Source: Rugamonas sp. A1-17
Lineage (GTDB): Bacteria; Pseudomonadota; Gammaproteobacteria; Burkholderiales; Burkholderiaceae_D
Reading direction: 5' to 3'
Assembly: GCA_025548565.1 (NCBI GenBank)
Contig: JAJLPB010000006.1
Coordinates: 341,910 to 405,909, forward strand
Length of the DNA: 64,000 nt
The notes beneath the pieces were generated by a model. That model was not told the DNA's origin, searched no databases, and worked only from the letters and a program-made list of their open reading frames with translations. This document shows positions 26,593 to 38,024 of the stretch, one piece after another. The first letter of the stretch is position 1. Each line of letters starts with the position of its first letter. The position numbers were made by a program, and so were the translations under genes.

Positions 26593-26964
26593 ATGAAGAC
26601 ATTCCAAACCCTCGTCGCATCGGCAATCGTGGCGGCGGCCACGCTGGCATCGCCGTTCGCCGCCGCGCATGCAAGCCTGAAGAATTCCAATCCGGCCTCC
26701 AACGCCGTGCCGGATACGGCGCCAAAAGAGATCGCGTTGACGTTCAACGAAAAAGTGGAGCCGGCGTTCAGCAGCATCACGCTGACCGATGCGGGCGGAC
26801 GCGCACCCGCCGGCCAGGCCAAGGCCACGGTCGATGATGCCAACCCGGCGATCCTCCGGCTGGCTTTGCCGCCGCTGCCGGCAGGCGTCTACACGGTTGG
26901 CTGGGCGGCCGCCGGGCGTGACGGCCATCGCCGCAAGGGCGAATTCACGTTCACGGTCAAATAG
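26593..26964 (+). CDS. copC: Periplasmic copper-binding protein CopC
   Basis: A 123-residue CopC/YobA-family beta-sandwich. After the signal peptide the mature chain would begin with His (AAHASLKNSNPA), the N-terminal histidine brace used for Cu(II). The downstream ligands lie in AAGRDGHRRKGEFTF, giving the conserved Asp and His. The Met-rich Cu(I) loop of Pseudomonas CopC is not seen, so it is the Cu(II)-only type. AAGGAG precedes the start. Its stop overlaps the GTG start of copD by one base (TAGTG). Confidence 0.9.
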   Translation: MKTFQTLVASAIVAAATLASPFAAAHASLKNSNPASNAVPDTAPKEIALTFNEKVEPAFSSITLTDAGGRAPAGQAKATVDDANPAILRLALPPLPAGVYTVGWAAAGRDGHRRKGEFTFTVK

Positions 26965-27863
26965 TGGGCGCTGGTTTCGATACCGTCTGGCTGGTGCAAG
27001 TCGGCTCGGCGTTTGCGCTGATTTGCGGCTTCTGCTGGCTGGTCGGTTCCTGGTGCGCACGGCGTTGGCTGCCGGTTGACGATGTCATGTCGGTAGCGCT
27101 TGACGCGCGCCTGCGCATGTTCGATCTGCTGGCGGCAGGCATCGCCATCGTCGCCGCAGGCTGGTCGCTGTTGGCTGCAACCGCCGTCATGGCCGGCTGC
27201 ACCATGCGCGAGGCGTGCGACATGTTCTGGATGATGGTCGGCGGTACGGCTTATGGGCATGCCAGTTGCCTTGCGCTGGCGGCGCTGGTATTCGTGTTCG
27301 CACTGCGCTGCGTCCCGCGCTTGCCGAAAGCTGGCGAGACGGCGGTTCTGCTGGCGTTGGGCGTATTCGCCTTGACCCGGGCGTCGATGGGCCACGCGGG
27401 CGAGGAGGGAATCTGGACACTTCCTTTCGCCGCCGAGGCTATCCACCTGTCGGCGATTTCGGTCTGGACTGGCGTGGTTGCCGTGTCGGGGTGGTGCGTG
27501 CTGTCTGCACGGCTGCCGCCGGCGGCGAGGACCCGCTATCTGGACTTGATGTCGAATACAGCGCTGGTGGCCGTCGTCGCCATTGCCGCGACGGGCATCT
27601 ACAGCGGCTGGCATCGCGTCGGCAATGCCGGGAATTTGATGAATACCGTTTACGGCTTTACCTTGCTGGTCAAGGTGGCGCTGGTGGCGGTAGCCGTCGG
27701 CATCGGCGGCTACAACAAATTCATCGGTTTGCCGGCCGCATCGCGCTCGCTGAAAGGCGTTGCGGTGGTGCGGCTGGCGCTGCGGATTGAAACGGTGCTG
27801 CTGCTCGGCGCCGTGCTGGCCGCCGCCAGCCTGACATCCCAACAGCCGCCGACAACACTTTGA
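26964..27863 (+). CDS. copD: Inner-membrane copper transport protein CopD
   Basis: A 299-residue polytopic membrane protein with about eight hydrophobic helices. It fits the CopD family, which takes copper from CopC and moves it across the inner membrane. The GTG at 26964 overlaps the copC stop and is the only start compatible with the first helix. Recognisable parts are the MGHAGEEG motif near residue 142 and the GIYSGWHRVG-type loop, both His-containing and typical of the family. It is the last gene of the copper operon and converges on the di-haem oxidoreductase gene 16 bases away. Confidence 0.88.
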   Translation: MGAGFDTVWLVQVGSAFALICGFCWLVGSWCARRWLPVDDVMSVALDARLRMFDLLAAGIAIVAAGWSLLAATAVMAGCTMREACDMFWMMVGGTAYGHASCLALAALVFVFALRCVPRLPKAGETAVLLALGVFALTRASMGHAGEEGIWTLPFAAEAIHLSAISVWTGVVAVSGWCVLSARLPPAARTRYLDLMSNTALVAVVAIAATGIYSGWHRVGNAGNLMNTVYGFTLLVKVALVAVAVGIGGYNKFIGLPAASRSLKGVAVVRLALRIETVLLLGAVLAAASLTSQQPPTTL

Positions 27864-27879
27864 CGGCGGCCGTCGGGGG

Positions 27880-31077
<3,198 letters not shown>

Positions 31078-31292
31078 GATGCATCCTTCATTCCTGTTGA
31101 TATGGGAGCGCTTCCATCCCCAGCTCTGGCCGTTTGCGGCGCGTGCTCGTTTAAGTAAGGTATGGATTGCCTGGGTAAGGAGGTGACATTTGCCCAGCTT
31201 GAAAGCTTTCGATTGGGCAATAGTTGCGACGATATCCGGGGCGGTCAGGCATGTCAAGCCGCGCACGATTGACGGCAGCACTAAATTTTCGC

Positions 31293-31349
31293 TTGACGAT
31301 CAATAACCGGCTGGTTATAGTTCAATCCATAACTCTGTGGCTATGGATT
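31293..31349 (+). promoter_or_regulatory. Promoter and two palindromic operators of the ArsR gene
   Basis: TTGACG (31293) and TATAGT (31316) with a 17-base spacer form a near-consensus sigma-70 promoter. A perfect palindrome ATAACC-GGCT-GGTTAT (31303-31318) fills the spacer and touches the -10. A second perfect one, AATCCATA-N10-TATGGATT (31324-31349), covers the expected start site and the leader just before the ATG. Both are well placed for autorepression by the ArsR-family product. Confidence 0.6.
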
Positions 31350-31352
31350 CAA

Positions 31353-31676
31353 ATGACAAATTCTCATGACGAGCTGTTTCGTGCGCTGGCCGATCCCACC
31401 CGGCGGGCAATCTTCGAAAAGCTATGTACTGGCGGCGAACAAACCGTCGGGGTGCTGACGGCGCAGGCGCAGGTGTCGCAACCGGCCGTGTCCAAGCACC
31501 TGGCGGTATTGAAGCAGGCCGGGCTCGTGCTGGATAGGCATGAAGGACGCCAGACCCACTACAGCGCTCAACCCAAGGCGCTGACTCCGCTGTTGGACTG
31601 GACCAACCAGATGGCAAGCTTCTGGGACAGCCGGTTCGACGATCTTGATGACCTGTTGAAAAGGATGGACCAATGA
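31353..31676 (+). CDS. ArsR-family transcriptional regulator
   Basis: A 107-residue winged-helix regulator. The start at 31353 gives the standard beginning DELFRALADPTRRAIFEKL; the longer upstream frame runs through the promoter. The recognition helix is QVSQPAVSKHLAVLKQAGLV. No CxC metal site is visible, so it is not a classical metal sensor. It belongs to the group paired with SRPBCC proteins, and it overlaps such a gene by four bases. It most likely represses its own operon through the palindromes just upstream. Confidence 0.92.
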   Translation: MTNSHDELFRALADPTRRAIFEKLCTGGEQTVGVLTAQAQVSQPAVSKHLAVLKQAGLVLDRHEGRQTHYSAQPKALTPLLDWTNQMASFWDSRFDDLDDLLKRMDQ

Positions 31677-32086
31677 ATGCAATCGCCGAACAAATCCGTA
31701 CCGTCGTAGTCGAACGGGAGTTTCCACATCCGCCCGAAAAGCTCTGGCGGGCGCTGACCCAGCCGCACCTGATCGAGGCCTGGCTGATGAAGAATGATTT
31801 CCAGCCCGTGTCGGGCCATCACTTTAACTTCCGCGCCGAATGGGGCTCGGTTGACTGCCAGGTGACGGAAGTCGAACCGATCCGCACGCTTGCCTACACC
31901 TGGAACGCCATGGGACTGGAGAGCGTGGTCACCTGGACGCTGGAGCCGACCGCCGGCGGAACGCATCTGCGCATGGAGCAGGCCGGCTTCCGGCCGGACC
32001 AGGAGCAGGCCTACCAGGGCGCCAAGCATGGCTGGCAGCATTTCTTCAATACGCTGGAGCAGGTGGTGGCCAAGGAGGCGAGCTAA
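31673..32086 (+). CDS. SRPBCC (AHSA1-like) domain protein
   Basis: A 137-residue START-like fold protein of the AHSA1 group. The N-terminus has FPHPPEKLWRALTQPHLIEAWL, followed by FNFRAEWGSVDCQV and the terminal long helix GWQHFFNTLEQVV. These proteins bind hydrophobic small molecules in a deep cavity. An ArsR regulator fused or coupled to an AHSA1 protein is a widespread but poorly understood pair. The gene starts inside the arsR stop codon (ATGA). Ligand unknown. Confidence 0.88.
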   Translation: MNAIAEQIRTVVVEREFPHPPEKLWRALTQPHLIEAWLMKNDFQPVSGHHFNFRAEWGSVDCQVTEVEPIRTLAYTWNAMGLESVVTWTLEPTAGGTHLRMEQAGFRPDQEQAYQGAKHGWQHFFNTLEQVVAKEAS

Positions 32087-32093
32087 GACCGCA

Positions 32094-32134
32094 CGTGCCG
32101 GTGGAGCGTCAGGCTGATGCGCTCCACCGGCACG
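32094..32134 (+). terminator. Strong hairpin terminator after the ArsR/SRPBCC operon
   Basis: A perfect 15-bp stem (CGTGCCGGTGGAGCG pairs with 32120-32134) encloses an 11-base loop, eight bases after the SRPBCC stop. A short T-containing stretch (CTTTGTTGTTC) follows somewhat downstream. Stem stability and position support transcription termination; the weak U-tract leaves efficiency open. Confidence 0.7.
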
Positions 32135-32212
32135 GCCGGCTCGCGCGCTTTGTTGTTCAGCTAAAAGGGCGGATAATGCTGGATTATTTTGAGCAAAAAA
32201 TGGAATTCAGCT

Positions 32213-34414
32213 ATGGAAATCAAGGTCAACTTTCTCGATAAGCTACGTCTCGAAGCGAAGTTCGACGACTTCACGGTGATCGCCGACCAGCCTATCCGCT
32301 ACAAGGGCGATGGCTCGGCCCCTGGCCCGTTCGACTACTTCCTGGCTTCGTCGGCACTGTGCGCTGCCTATTTCGTGAAGTTGTACTGCACCACGCGTAA
32401 TATCCCCACCGAAAATATCCGCCTGTCGCAGAACAATATCGTCGACCCGGAGAACCGCTACCAGCAGATCTTCAAGATCCAGGTCGAACTGCCGGCGGAC
32501 ATATCCGAAAAGGACCGCCAGGGCATCCTGCGTTCGATCGACCGTTGTACCGTGAAAAAAGTGGTCCAGGAAGGGCCGGAATTCGTGATCGAGGAAGTCG
32601 AGAATCTCGACGCCGACGCACAGTCCCTGCTGACGCTCAATCCCGCGCCTGGCGCGAACACCTACATCATGGGCAAGGACCTGCCGCTGGAGCAGACCAT
32701 CGCCAATATGTCGGGGCTGCTGGCGGGCCTGGGCATCAAGATCGAGATCGCTTCCTGGCGCAATATCGTTCCCAACGTATGGTCGCTGCACATCCGCGAC
32801 GCGCATTCGCCGATGTGCTTCACCAACGGCAAGGGCGCGACCAAGGAAAGCGCGCTGGCATCGGCGCTGGGCGAATATATTGAACGGCTCAGCAACAACC
32901 ATTTCTACGCCGGCACGTACTGGGGCGAGGATATCGGCAACGCGGCGTTTGTCCATTACCCGAACGAGCGCTGGTTCAAGCCAGGCCGCAAGGACGCGCT
33001 GCCGGCTGAAATCCTGGACGAGTACTGCCTGGATATCTACAACCCCGACGGCGAACTGCGTGGTTCGCATCTGTACGACACCAACTCCGGTAACGTGGAG
33101 CGCGGTATCTGTTCGCTGCCGTTCGTGCGGCAGTCGGACGGCGAGGTGGTGTACTTCCCGTCCAACCTGGTCGAGAATCTGTTTGTCAGCAACGGCATGA
33201 GCGCCGGGAACACGCTGGTCGAAGCCCAGGTGCAATGCCTGTCGGAGATTTTCGAAAGGGCGGTCAAGCGCGAGATACTCGAAGGAGAACTCGCATTGCC
33301 CGACGTGCCGCAGGAAGTGCTGGCCAAATACCCTGGCATCGTGGCGGGCATCAAGGGGCTGGAAGAGCAGGGCTTCCCGGTGCTGGTGAAGGATGCTTCG
33401 CTGGGCGGGCAGTATCCAGTGATGTGCGTGACCTTGATGAATCCGCGCACCGGCGGCGTGTTTGCATCCTTCGGCGCACATCCGAGCTTCGAAGTCGCGC
33501 TGGAACGCAGCCTTACCGAACTGCTCCAAGGCCGCAGCTTTGAAGGACTGAACGATTTGCCTCGTCCTACCTTCGTCAGCAACGCCGTGACCGAGCCGAA
33601 TAACTTTGTCGAACACTTCATTGACTCCAGCGGCATCGTCTCGTGGCGCTTCTTCAGCGCCAAAGCCGACTACGATTTTGTCGAGTGGGATTTCTCCGGC
33701 CAAGGGGAAAACTCCAACGCCGAGGAAGCCGCGACTTTGTTCGGCATTCTCGAAGCCATGGGCAAAGAGGTGTATGTGGCCGTCTTCGATCAGCTGGGCG
33801 CCGCCGCATGCCGTATCCTGGTGCCGGGGTATTCGGAAGTCTATCCGGTGGAAGACCTGATCTGGGATAACACCAACAAGGCGCTGCTGTTCCGAGCCGA
33901 TATCCTGAACCTGCACAAGCTGGACGACTCCAGCCTGGAAGCGCTGCTTGAGCGTCTGGAAAACAGCGAGCTGGATGAATACTCCGACATCGCCACCCTG
34001 ATCGGCGTCGAGTTCGATGAAAATACGGTCTGGGGCCAGTTGACGGTTCTGGAGTTGAAGCTGCTGATCCAGCTTGCGCTGCGGCAGTTCGAGGAGGCGC
34101 AGGAGCTGGTGGAGGCCTTCCTGCAGTACAACGACAACACGGTCGAACGCGGCTTGTTCTATCAGGCTCTGAACGTGGTGCTGGAAGTGCTGCTGGACGA
34201 CGATCTGGAACTGGACGATTACGTGGTCAACTTCCGCCGCATGTTTGGCGACACGCGGATGGATGCGGTGATAGGATCTGTCGAAGGCAAGGTACGCTTC
34301 TACGGTTTGACGCCGACCAGCATGAAGCTGGAGGGCCTCGACCGGCACCAGCGCCTGATCGACAGCTACAAGAAACTGCACGTGGCGCGCGCCAAGGCGG
34401 CCGCTTCCAATTAA
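32213..34414 (+). CDS. ycaO: OsmC-YcaO fusion protein
   Basis: An approximately 733-residue protein with an N-terminal OsmC-like domain (residues 1-140; Cys in ASSALCAAYFVKLYC and SIDRCTVKKV) and a full-length YcaO domain. The YcaO part closely follows the E. coli protein: CFTNGKGATKESALASALGEYIERLS, RGICSLPFVRQSDGE, FVSNGMSAGNTLVEAQVQ, SLGGQYPVMCV and FGAHPSFEVALERSLTELLQGR. The Glu-rich ATP-binding elements are intact. In E. coli, YcaO promotes RimO-dependent methylthiolation of ribosomal protein S12. The C-terminal TPR-like end is also present. It is not next to a RiPP precursor, so a ribosome-related role is more likely than azoline formation. I chose the ATG at 32213, which opens directly on the OsmC fold. 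Confidence 0.88.
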   Translation: MEIKVNFLDKLRLEAKFDDFTVIADQPIRYKGDGSAPGPFDYFLASSALCAAYFVKLYCTTRNIPTENIRLSQNNIVDPENRYQQIFKIQVELPADISEKDRQGILRSIDRCTVKKVVQEGPEFVIEEVENLDADAQSLLTLNPAPGANTYIMGKDLPLEQTIANMSGLLAGLGIKIEIASWRNIVPNVWSLHIRDAHSPMCFTNGKGATKESALASALGEYIERLSNNHFYAGTYWGEDIGNAAFVHYPNERWFKPGRKDALPAEILDEYCLDIYNPDGELRGSHLYDTNSGNVERGICSLPFVRQSDGEVVYFPSNLVENLFVSNGMSAGNTLVEAQVQCLSEIFERAVKREILEGELALPDVPQEVLAKYPGIVAGIKGLEEQGFPVLVKDASLGGQYPVMCVTLMNPRTGGVFASFGAHPSFEVALERSLTELLQGRSFEGLNDLPRPTFVSNAVTEPNNFVEHFIDSSGIVSWRFFSAKADYDFVEWDFSGQGENSNAEEAATLFGILEAMGKEVYVAVFDQLGAAACRILVPGYSEVYPVEDLIWDNTNKALLFRADILNLHKLDDSSLEALLERLENSELDEYSDIATLIGVEFDENTVWGQLTVLELKLLIQLALRQFEEAQELVEAFLQYNDNTVERGLFYQALNVVLEVLLDDDLELDDYVVNFRRMFGDTRMDAVIGSVEGKVRFYGLTPTSMKLEGLDRHQRLIDSYKKLHVARAKAAASN

Positions 34415-34436
34415 CATTTCCGACCAGGGAGGTTTG

Positions 34437-35093
34437 ATGTCCGAACTCAAAGTACAGTGTTTTTCCATATCGCTCGATGGTTTCGGGGCGGGCCCGAACC
34501 AGAGCTTGCAGAACCCTTTGGGCGAACGTGGCGAGGGACTGCACCGGTGGTTCTTCGGCACCCGGACCTTCCAGCGCATGCTGGGTGACGAAAGCAAGGG
34601 AACGGACGGGCCGGACGAAGACTTTGCGGCCCGCGGTTTCGCCAACATCGGCGCCTGGATACTTGGCCGGAATATGTTCGGTCCGGTTCGCGGGCCGTGG
34701 CCGGATGAGAGCTGGAAGGGCTGGTGGGGCGAGGAGCCGCCGTACCACGTCCCCGTGTACGTGCTGACTCATCATCCCCGCGCTCCGCTGGTGATGAAGG
34801 GCGGCACCACGTTCTATTTCGTCACCGACGGTATCGAATCCGCGCTGGCCCAGGCGAAGCAGGCCGCCAATGGCAAGGATGTGCGCCTGGGCGGGGGCGT
34901 CGCGACCATCCACGAATACCTCAGGGCCGGCCTGGTCGATGAGATGCACCTGGCGATCTCCCCGGTGGTGCTGGGTTCGGGCGAGTCATTGTTCGCGGGA
35001 CTGGATCTGGCCAGCATGGGATTCCAGTGCGTCGAGCATGTTCCTACCGCAGCCGCGACGCATGTCGTGCTGAGGAAGAATCCAACCCCCTGA
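34437..35093 (+). CDS. RibD C-terminal / dihydrofolate reductase-family protein
   Basis: A 218-residue protein of the RibD_C (bacterial bifunctional deaminase-reductase C-terminal) fold, often annotated as dihydrofolate reductase family. Typical parts are FSISLDGFGAGPNQS at the N-terminus, GAWILGRNMFGP, VPVYVLTHHPR, and DVRLGGGVATIHEYLRAGLVDEMHLAISPVVLG, which forms the NADPH-binding region. The ATG at 34437 follows an AGGGAGG ribosome site. The substrate is not known. It lies alone between the YcaO gene and the end of the quinone-cofactor operon, which is on the opposite strand. Confidence 0.87.
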   Translation: MSELKVQCFSISLDGFGAGPNQSLQNPLGERGEGLHRWFFGTRTFQRMLGDESKGTDGPDEDFAARGFANIGAWILGRNMFGPVRGPWPDESWKGWWGEEPPYHVPVYVLTHHPRAPLVMKGGTTFYFVTDGIESALAQAKQAANGKDVRLGGGVATIHEYLRAGLVDEMHLAISPVVLGSGESLFAGLDLASMGFQCVEHVPTAAATHVVLRKNPTP

Positions 35094-35115
35094 TATCGCT
35101 ATTCGCTGTTGCCGC

Positions 35116-36594
35116 TCAAGCGACGTTTTCCAGCAGGCCGCGCTGCCATAGCCAGGCAGCGATGCGCTGGGCCTTGTGGCCGGGCATGCTGGCGGCCAGC
35201 ATGTTCAGCAACTGGGTCAACGGCAGCGGTTGCGCCATCCTGGCCAGGTGCGGGAACAAGGCCTCGTTTTCCAGGAAGGCCAGTGGCCGCTCCAGATGGG
35301 GATGGTCGAGCGCCGTGTGCAGGCACACGCGGTCATCAACCACGCAGGGCAGCTCGACGATCGCTGCGCCGCCGTGCAGGCGCAGCGGCAGGGCCGGGTT
35401 GAGCGCGGCCAGCGGCCTGAGCTCCGGCGGCTGATAGCCGGCCAGCCGCGCACGCTCCATGGACAACGCGGCCAGCAGGTCCGGACGCAGCGCGTCGTCG
35501 CCGCTGGGCTCGCAGCGGGAGCGGGCTTGCCAGAAAGGCTGGTCGGCGCACCAGGCCTGGCCATAATATGCTTCGGTCCAGTGCGCGTGGCGCGCGCAGG
35601 CCTCCACCAGCCGGCCCTCGAAGAAGCGGCGGGCCAGCGCCTGGCGGCCGCTGCGATCGTCGGACAGCACGGTGTGCACGGCCACCGCCGCCTGCAGCGA
35701 GAAGCGCATGGCTTTTTCCACGCCGGACGACGAGACCGGATCGAGCGCGAAGGCAGCGTCGCCGAGTTTCATGCGGCCCTCCTGCCAGCTGTCGGGCGCC
35801 AGATAGGGAGTGGCTGCGCACACTTGTACCGAACCCAGTAGGGGCAACTCGGCCGCCGCGCGCAGCAACTGGCTGGCCGCGCAGGCGGCGCGCAGGCGGG
35901 CCTCCGGGCCGGCCGGCTGGGTCCGACGGGCCGCGTGGGGATCGCAGACCAGCATAAGCCGATATCGCCGGCCGGGCAGGCAGCCGGCCCACAACCAGCC
36001 GTGCTCCAGCGCCTCAACCTGGGTGGCGCCGTCCAGCTCGGGCAGGGCCGACTGGTCGACCTCGCCCCACAAGGCCGCCAGCCGGGGCGCGCAGCGGATG
36101 CCGGGCGCCGCGTTGCGTCCGCTGGCGTCGAGGATGAAGCGGGCGCGCACCTGGCGGGGGCGGGCTGCGCCGCACAGCAGGCTGACGCGCCAGTCGCCCG
36201 CCGCGCCAGTCACTTCCAGCAGACGGGCCGGCTGTTCGAGCTCGACGCCACGGTGCCGTGCCAGCCCCAACAGGGCCGCGTCGAAGCGGCCCCGGTCGAC
36301 GATGGCCGAGCCGGCCTGCTGCAACAGGTCGGGTGCCCGGCCGCGCCACAGCACCCGGCTGCCCGCGCGGGCGACGTGGGGTACCGACGCCAGCGCGTCG
36401 TTGGCGTCTAGCAGTTCGATGATGTTGCGCACGCCCGGCGTGAGCGCCTCGCCCACCTGCGGGCGCGGCCACACAGCGCTGCGCTCGACCAGCAAAACGC
36501 GGTAGCCCAGCTGCCGCAGGCGCAGCGCGGCGCTGACGCCGGCCGGGCCAGCGCCGAGCACCAGCGAGTCGAACAGGCTGTCGCTGTCGCGCAT
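35116..36594 (-). CDS. FAD-dependent monooxygenase (LodB/QhpG-like maturase candidate)
   Basis: A 492-residue flavoprotein of the tryptophan halogenase/PHBH-like group. The start at 36594 yields the Rossmann motif DSLVLGAGPAGVSAALRLRQ and VLLVER. The second FAD segment reads GRMKLGDAAFALDPVSSSGVEKAM. No halogenase WxWxIP motif is seen, so hydroxylation is more likely than chlorination. In lysine oxidase (LodA/LodB) and quinohemoprotein amine dehydrogenase (QhpG) systems, such flavoproteins hydroxylate the tryptophan that becomes cysteine tryptophylquinone. It begins five bases after the radical SAM gene, at the end of a five-gene operon that encodes a LodA-like protein, which supports that role. 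About 100 extra C-terminal residues are uncharacterised. Confidence 0.75.
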   Translation of the reverse strand: MRDSDSLFDSLVLGAGPAGVSAALRLRQLGYRVLLVERSAVWPRPQVGEALTPGVRNIIELLDANDALASVPHVARAGSRVLWRGRAPDLLQQAGSAIVDRGRFDAALLGLARHRGVELEQPARLLEVTGAAGDWRVSLLCGAARPRQVRARFILDASGRNAAPGIRCAPRLAALWGEVDQSALPELDGATQVEALEHGWLWAGCLPGRRYRLMLVCDPHAARRTQPAGPEARLRAACAASQLLRAAAELPLLGSVQVCAATPYLAPDSWQEGRMKLGDAAFALDPVSSSGVEKAMRFSLQAAVAVHTVLSDDRSGRQALARRFFEGRLVEACARHAHWTEAYYGQAWCADQPFWQARSRCEPSGDDALRPDLLAALSMERARLAGYQPPELRPLAALNPALPLRLHGGAAIVELPCVVDDRVCLHTALDHPHLERPLAFLENEALFPHLARMAQPLPLTQLLNMLAASMPGHKAQRIAAWLWQRGLLENVA

Positions 36595-36599
36595 CGGGC

Positions 36600-38024
36600 T
36601 CAGTCCGGTTTGCCGGCGGGCGCGGCGTACCAGTCGGGCGCCAGCTGGCTCAGGCGTTGGTGCGCGCCTATCGTGTAGTGCAGCCAGCCGCGGATGTAGT
36701 CGCAGGCGCTGCGTCCGCGCGCCAGCACCTCGTGGTGGCAGCCGCCGCCGCACAGGTAGCGCGCCCAGCAGTTCGAGCACGGCTCCTGCCGATGGACATG
36801 GCGCTCGCTCAGCCAGATCGCCTGGCGTTCGCGGTCGATACCGCCATCCAGCGAGCCCATGGCGCCCTGCGCGTCGCCGACGAAGCGGTGGCAGGCCGAC
36901 AGCTCACCATCGGCCGACACGCCGAAGTAGCCGGCGCCTGCGCCGCAAGGGTAGGGCCGGTGCGTGCCGCGCTGCAGTTCGCGCAGCGCGTTCTGCATGT
37001 TCATGAACGGATAGCGGCGGCCTTGTAGCACGTTCTGCTCGAAGGCCAGGCCGCAGGCGATCATCCCCTCCAGCATCTCGGCCAGCTCGGCCTCGCCCAT
37101 TTCGGCACGGCCGTTGGCGGCGCGCAGCAGCGGCGAGAAGCCGACGCTGTGGAAGCCCATGCCGATGAACAGGTCGAGCGTGGCCGGCAGGTTCATGTTG
37201 AATGGCGTGACGGTGACGCGGGCCGACACCTGCATGCGGCGCTGCGTCGCCAGCAGCGGCGCGATGCGTTCGAGGATGCGGTCGAAGGAACCCTTGCCGC
37301 CCTTGAACGGGCGCAGCCGGTCGTGTTGCTCGGCCGCGCCGTCCAGGCTGACCGTGACGGCGAAACCGTGCCGCTCGAAGAAGTCGGCGTCGTCCGGCCG
37401 CAGCAGGGTGCCGTTGGTTGTGATCGAGAAGCGGCAGTCGACCTGGCGCAGCGCCGCCTGCCGGCTGGCGTATTCGGTCACACTGCGCAGCACGGCGCGG
37501 TTCGACAGCGGCTCGCCGCCCATGAAGGCCAGGTTCACCTTGGCGCCGGGCGCCGCCTGCGACAGCAGCAGATCGACCGCCTTGACCGCCTGTTGTTCCT
37601 CCATGCTCTTGGCCTTGTCGCCGAACTCGCCTTGCTGCGCATAGCAATAGGTGCAACCGAGGTTGCACTTCTGGGCGATCGCCAGCGACAGCGCATGCAG
37701 CGGCGGCGCGGCCAGCGGGGTGTCGTCGATCAGCGCCTCGGCGCGCAGGCCGCAGCTGTCGACCAGGCCTTGCAGCAGGGCCGGATCGTCGCTGCCCAGC
37801 GCCGCGCGGAACTGCTCGGTCAACCCGGGCGGCAGGTGGTACAGGCGCGTGCCGTTGACCATCAACAGCTGCGCGCCGCGGGCATCGTCGACCAGGTGGG
37901 CATGGCGCTGGCGCGGCCGGGACGCCGCCACGATGCGGCTGCTCAGCGCCCGCGCCAGCGCGGCGCCGTCCGCCGCCGTGGCCCTGGCGGCGGGCGGCGC
38001 TTCGGCCATGGTGTCAGGATTCAT
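36600..38024 (-). CDS. Radical SAM/SPASM protein, QhpD-like
   Basis: A 474-residue radical SAM enzyme. An N-terminal region of about 115 residues is followed by the cluster motif C120-N-L-G-C124-T-Y-C127. The MGGEPL motif and SITTNG/SLDG strands of the barrel are present. A SPASM domain follows, with CGAGAGYFGVSADGELSACHRF and EPCSNCWARYLCGGGCHHE plus a final Cys, enough for two auxiliary iron-sulfur clusters. Length and layout match QhpD, which makes thioether cross-links in the small subunit of quinohemoprotein amine dehydrogenase. The start at 38024 has AAGGAT upstream and overlaps the preceding gene by 11 bases. No short RiPP precursor is adjacent; the likely substrate is one of the two LodA-like proteins. 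Confidence 0.85.
   Translation of the reverse strand: MNPDTMAEAPPAARATAADGAALARALSSRIVAASRPRQRHAHLVDDARGAQLLMVNGTRLYHLPPGLTEQFRAALGSDDPALLQGLVDSCGLRAEALIDDTPLAAPPLHALSLAIAQKCNLGCTYCYAQQGEFGDKAKSMEEQQAVKAVDLLLSQAAPGAKVNLAFMGGEPLSNRAVLRSVTEYASRQAALRQVDCRFSITTNGTLLRPDDADFFERHGFAVTVSLDGAAEQHDRLRPFKGGKGSFDRILERIAPLLATQRRMQVSARVTVTPFNMNLPATLDLFIGMGFHSVGFSPLLRAANGRAEMGEAELAEMLEGMIACGLAFEQNVLQGRRYPFMNMQNALRELQRGTHRPYPCGAGAGYFGVSADGELSACHRFVGDAQGAMGSLDGGIDRERQAIWLSERHVHRQEPCSNCWARYLCGGGCHHEVLARGRSACDYIRGWLHYTIGAHQRLSQLAPDWYAAPAGKPD

Noticed and set aside
27860..27875. GACGG-CGG-CCGTC hairpin between copD and the di-haem gene
   Set aside because: Short stem, three-base loop and no T-tract on either strand; not called a terminator.
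32243..34648. 801-codon minus-strand open frame opposite OsmC-YcaO
   Set aside because: Shadow frame extending past the gene into its neighbour, without recognisable motifs.
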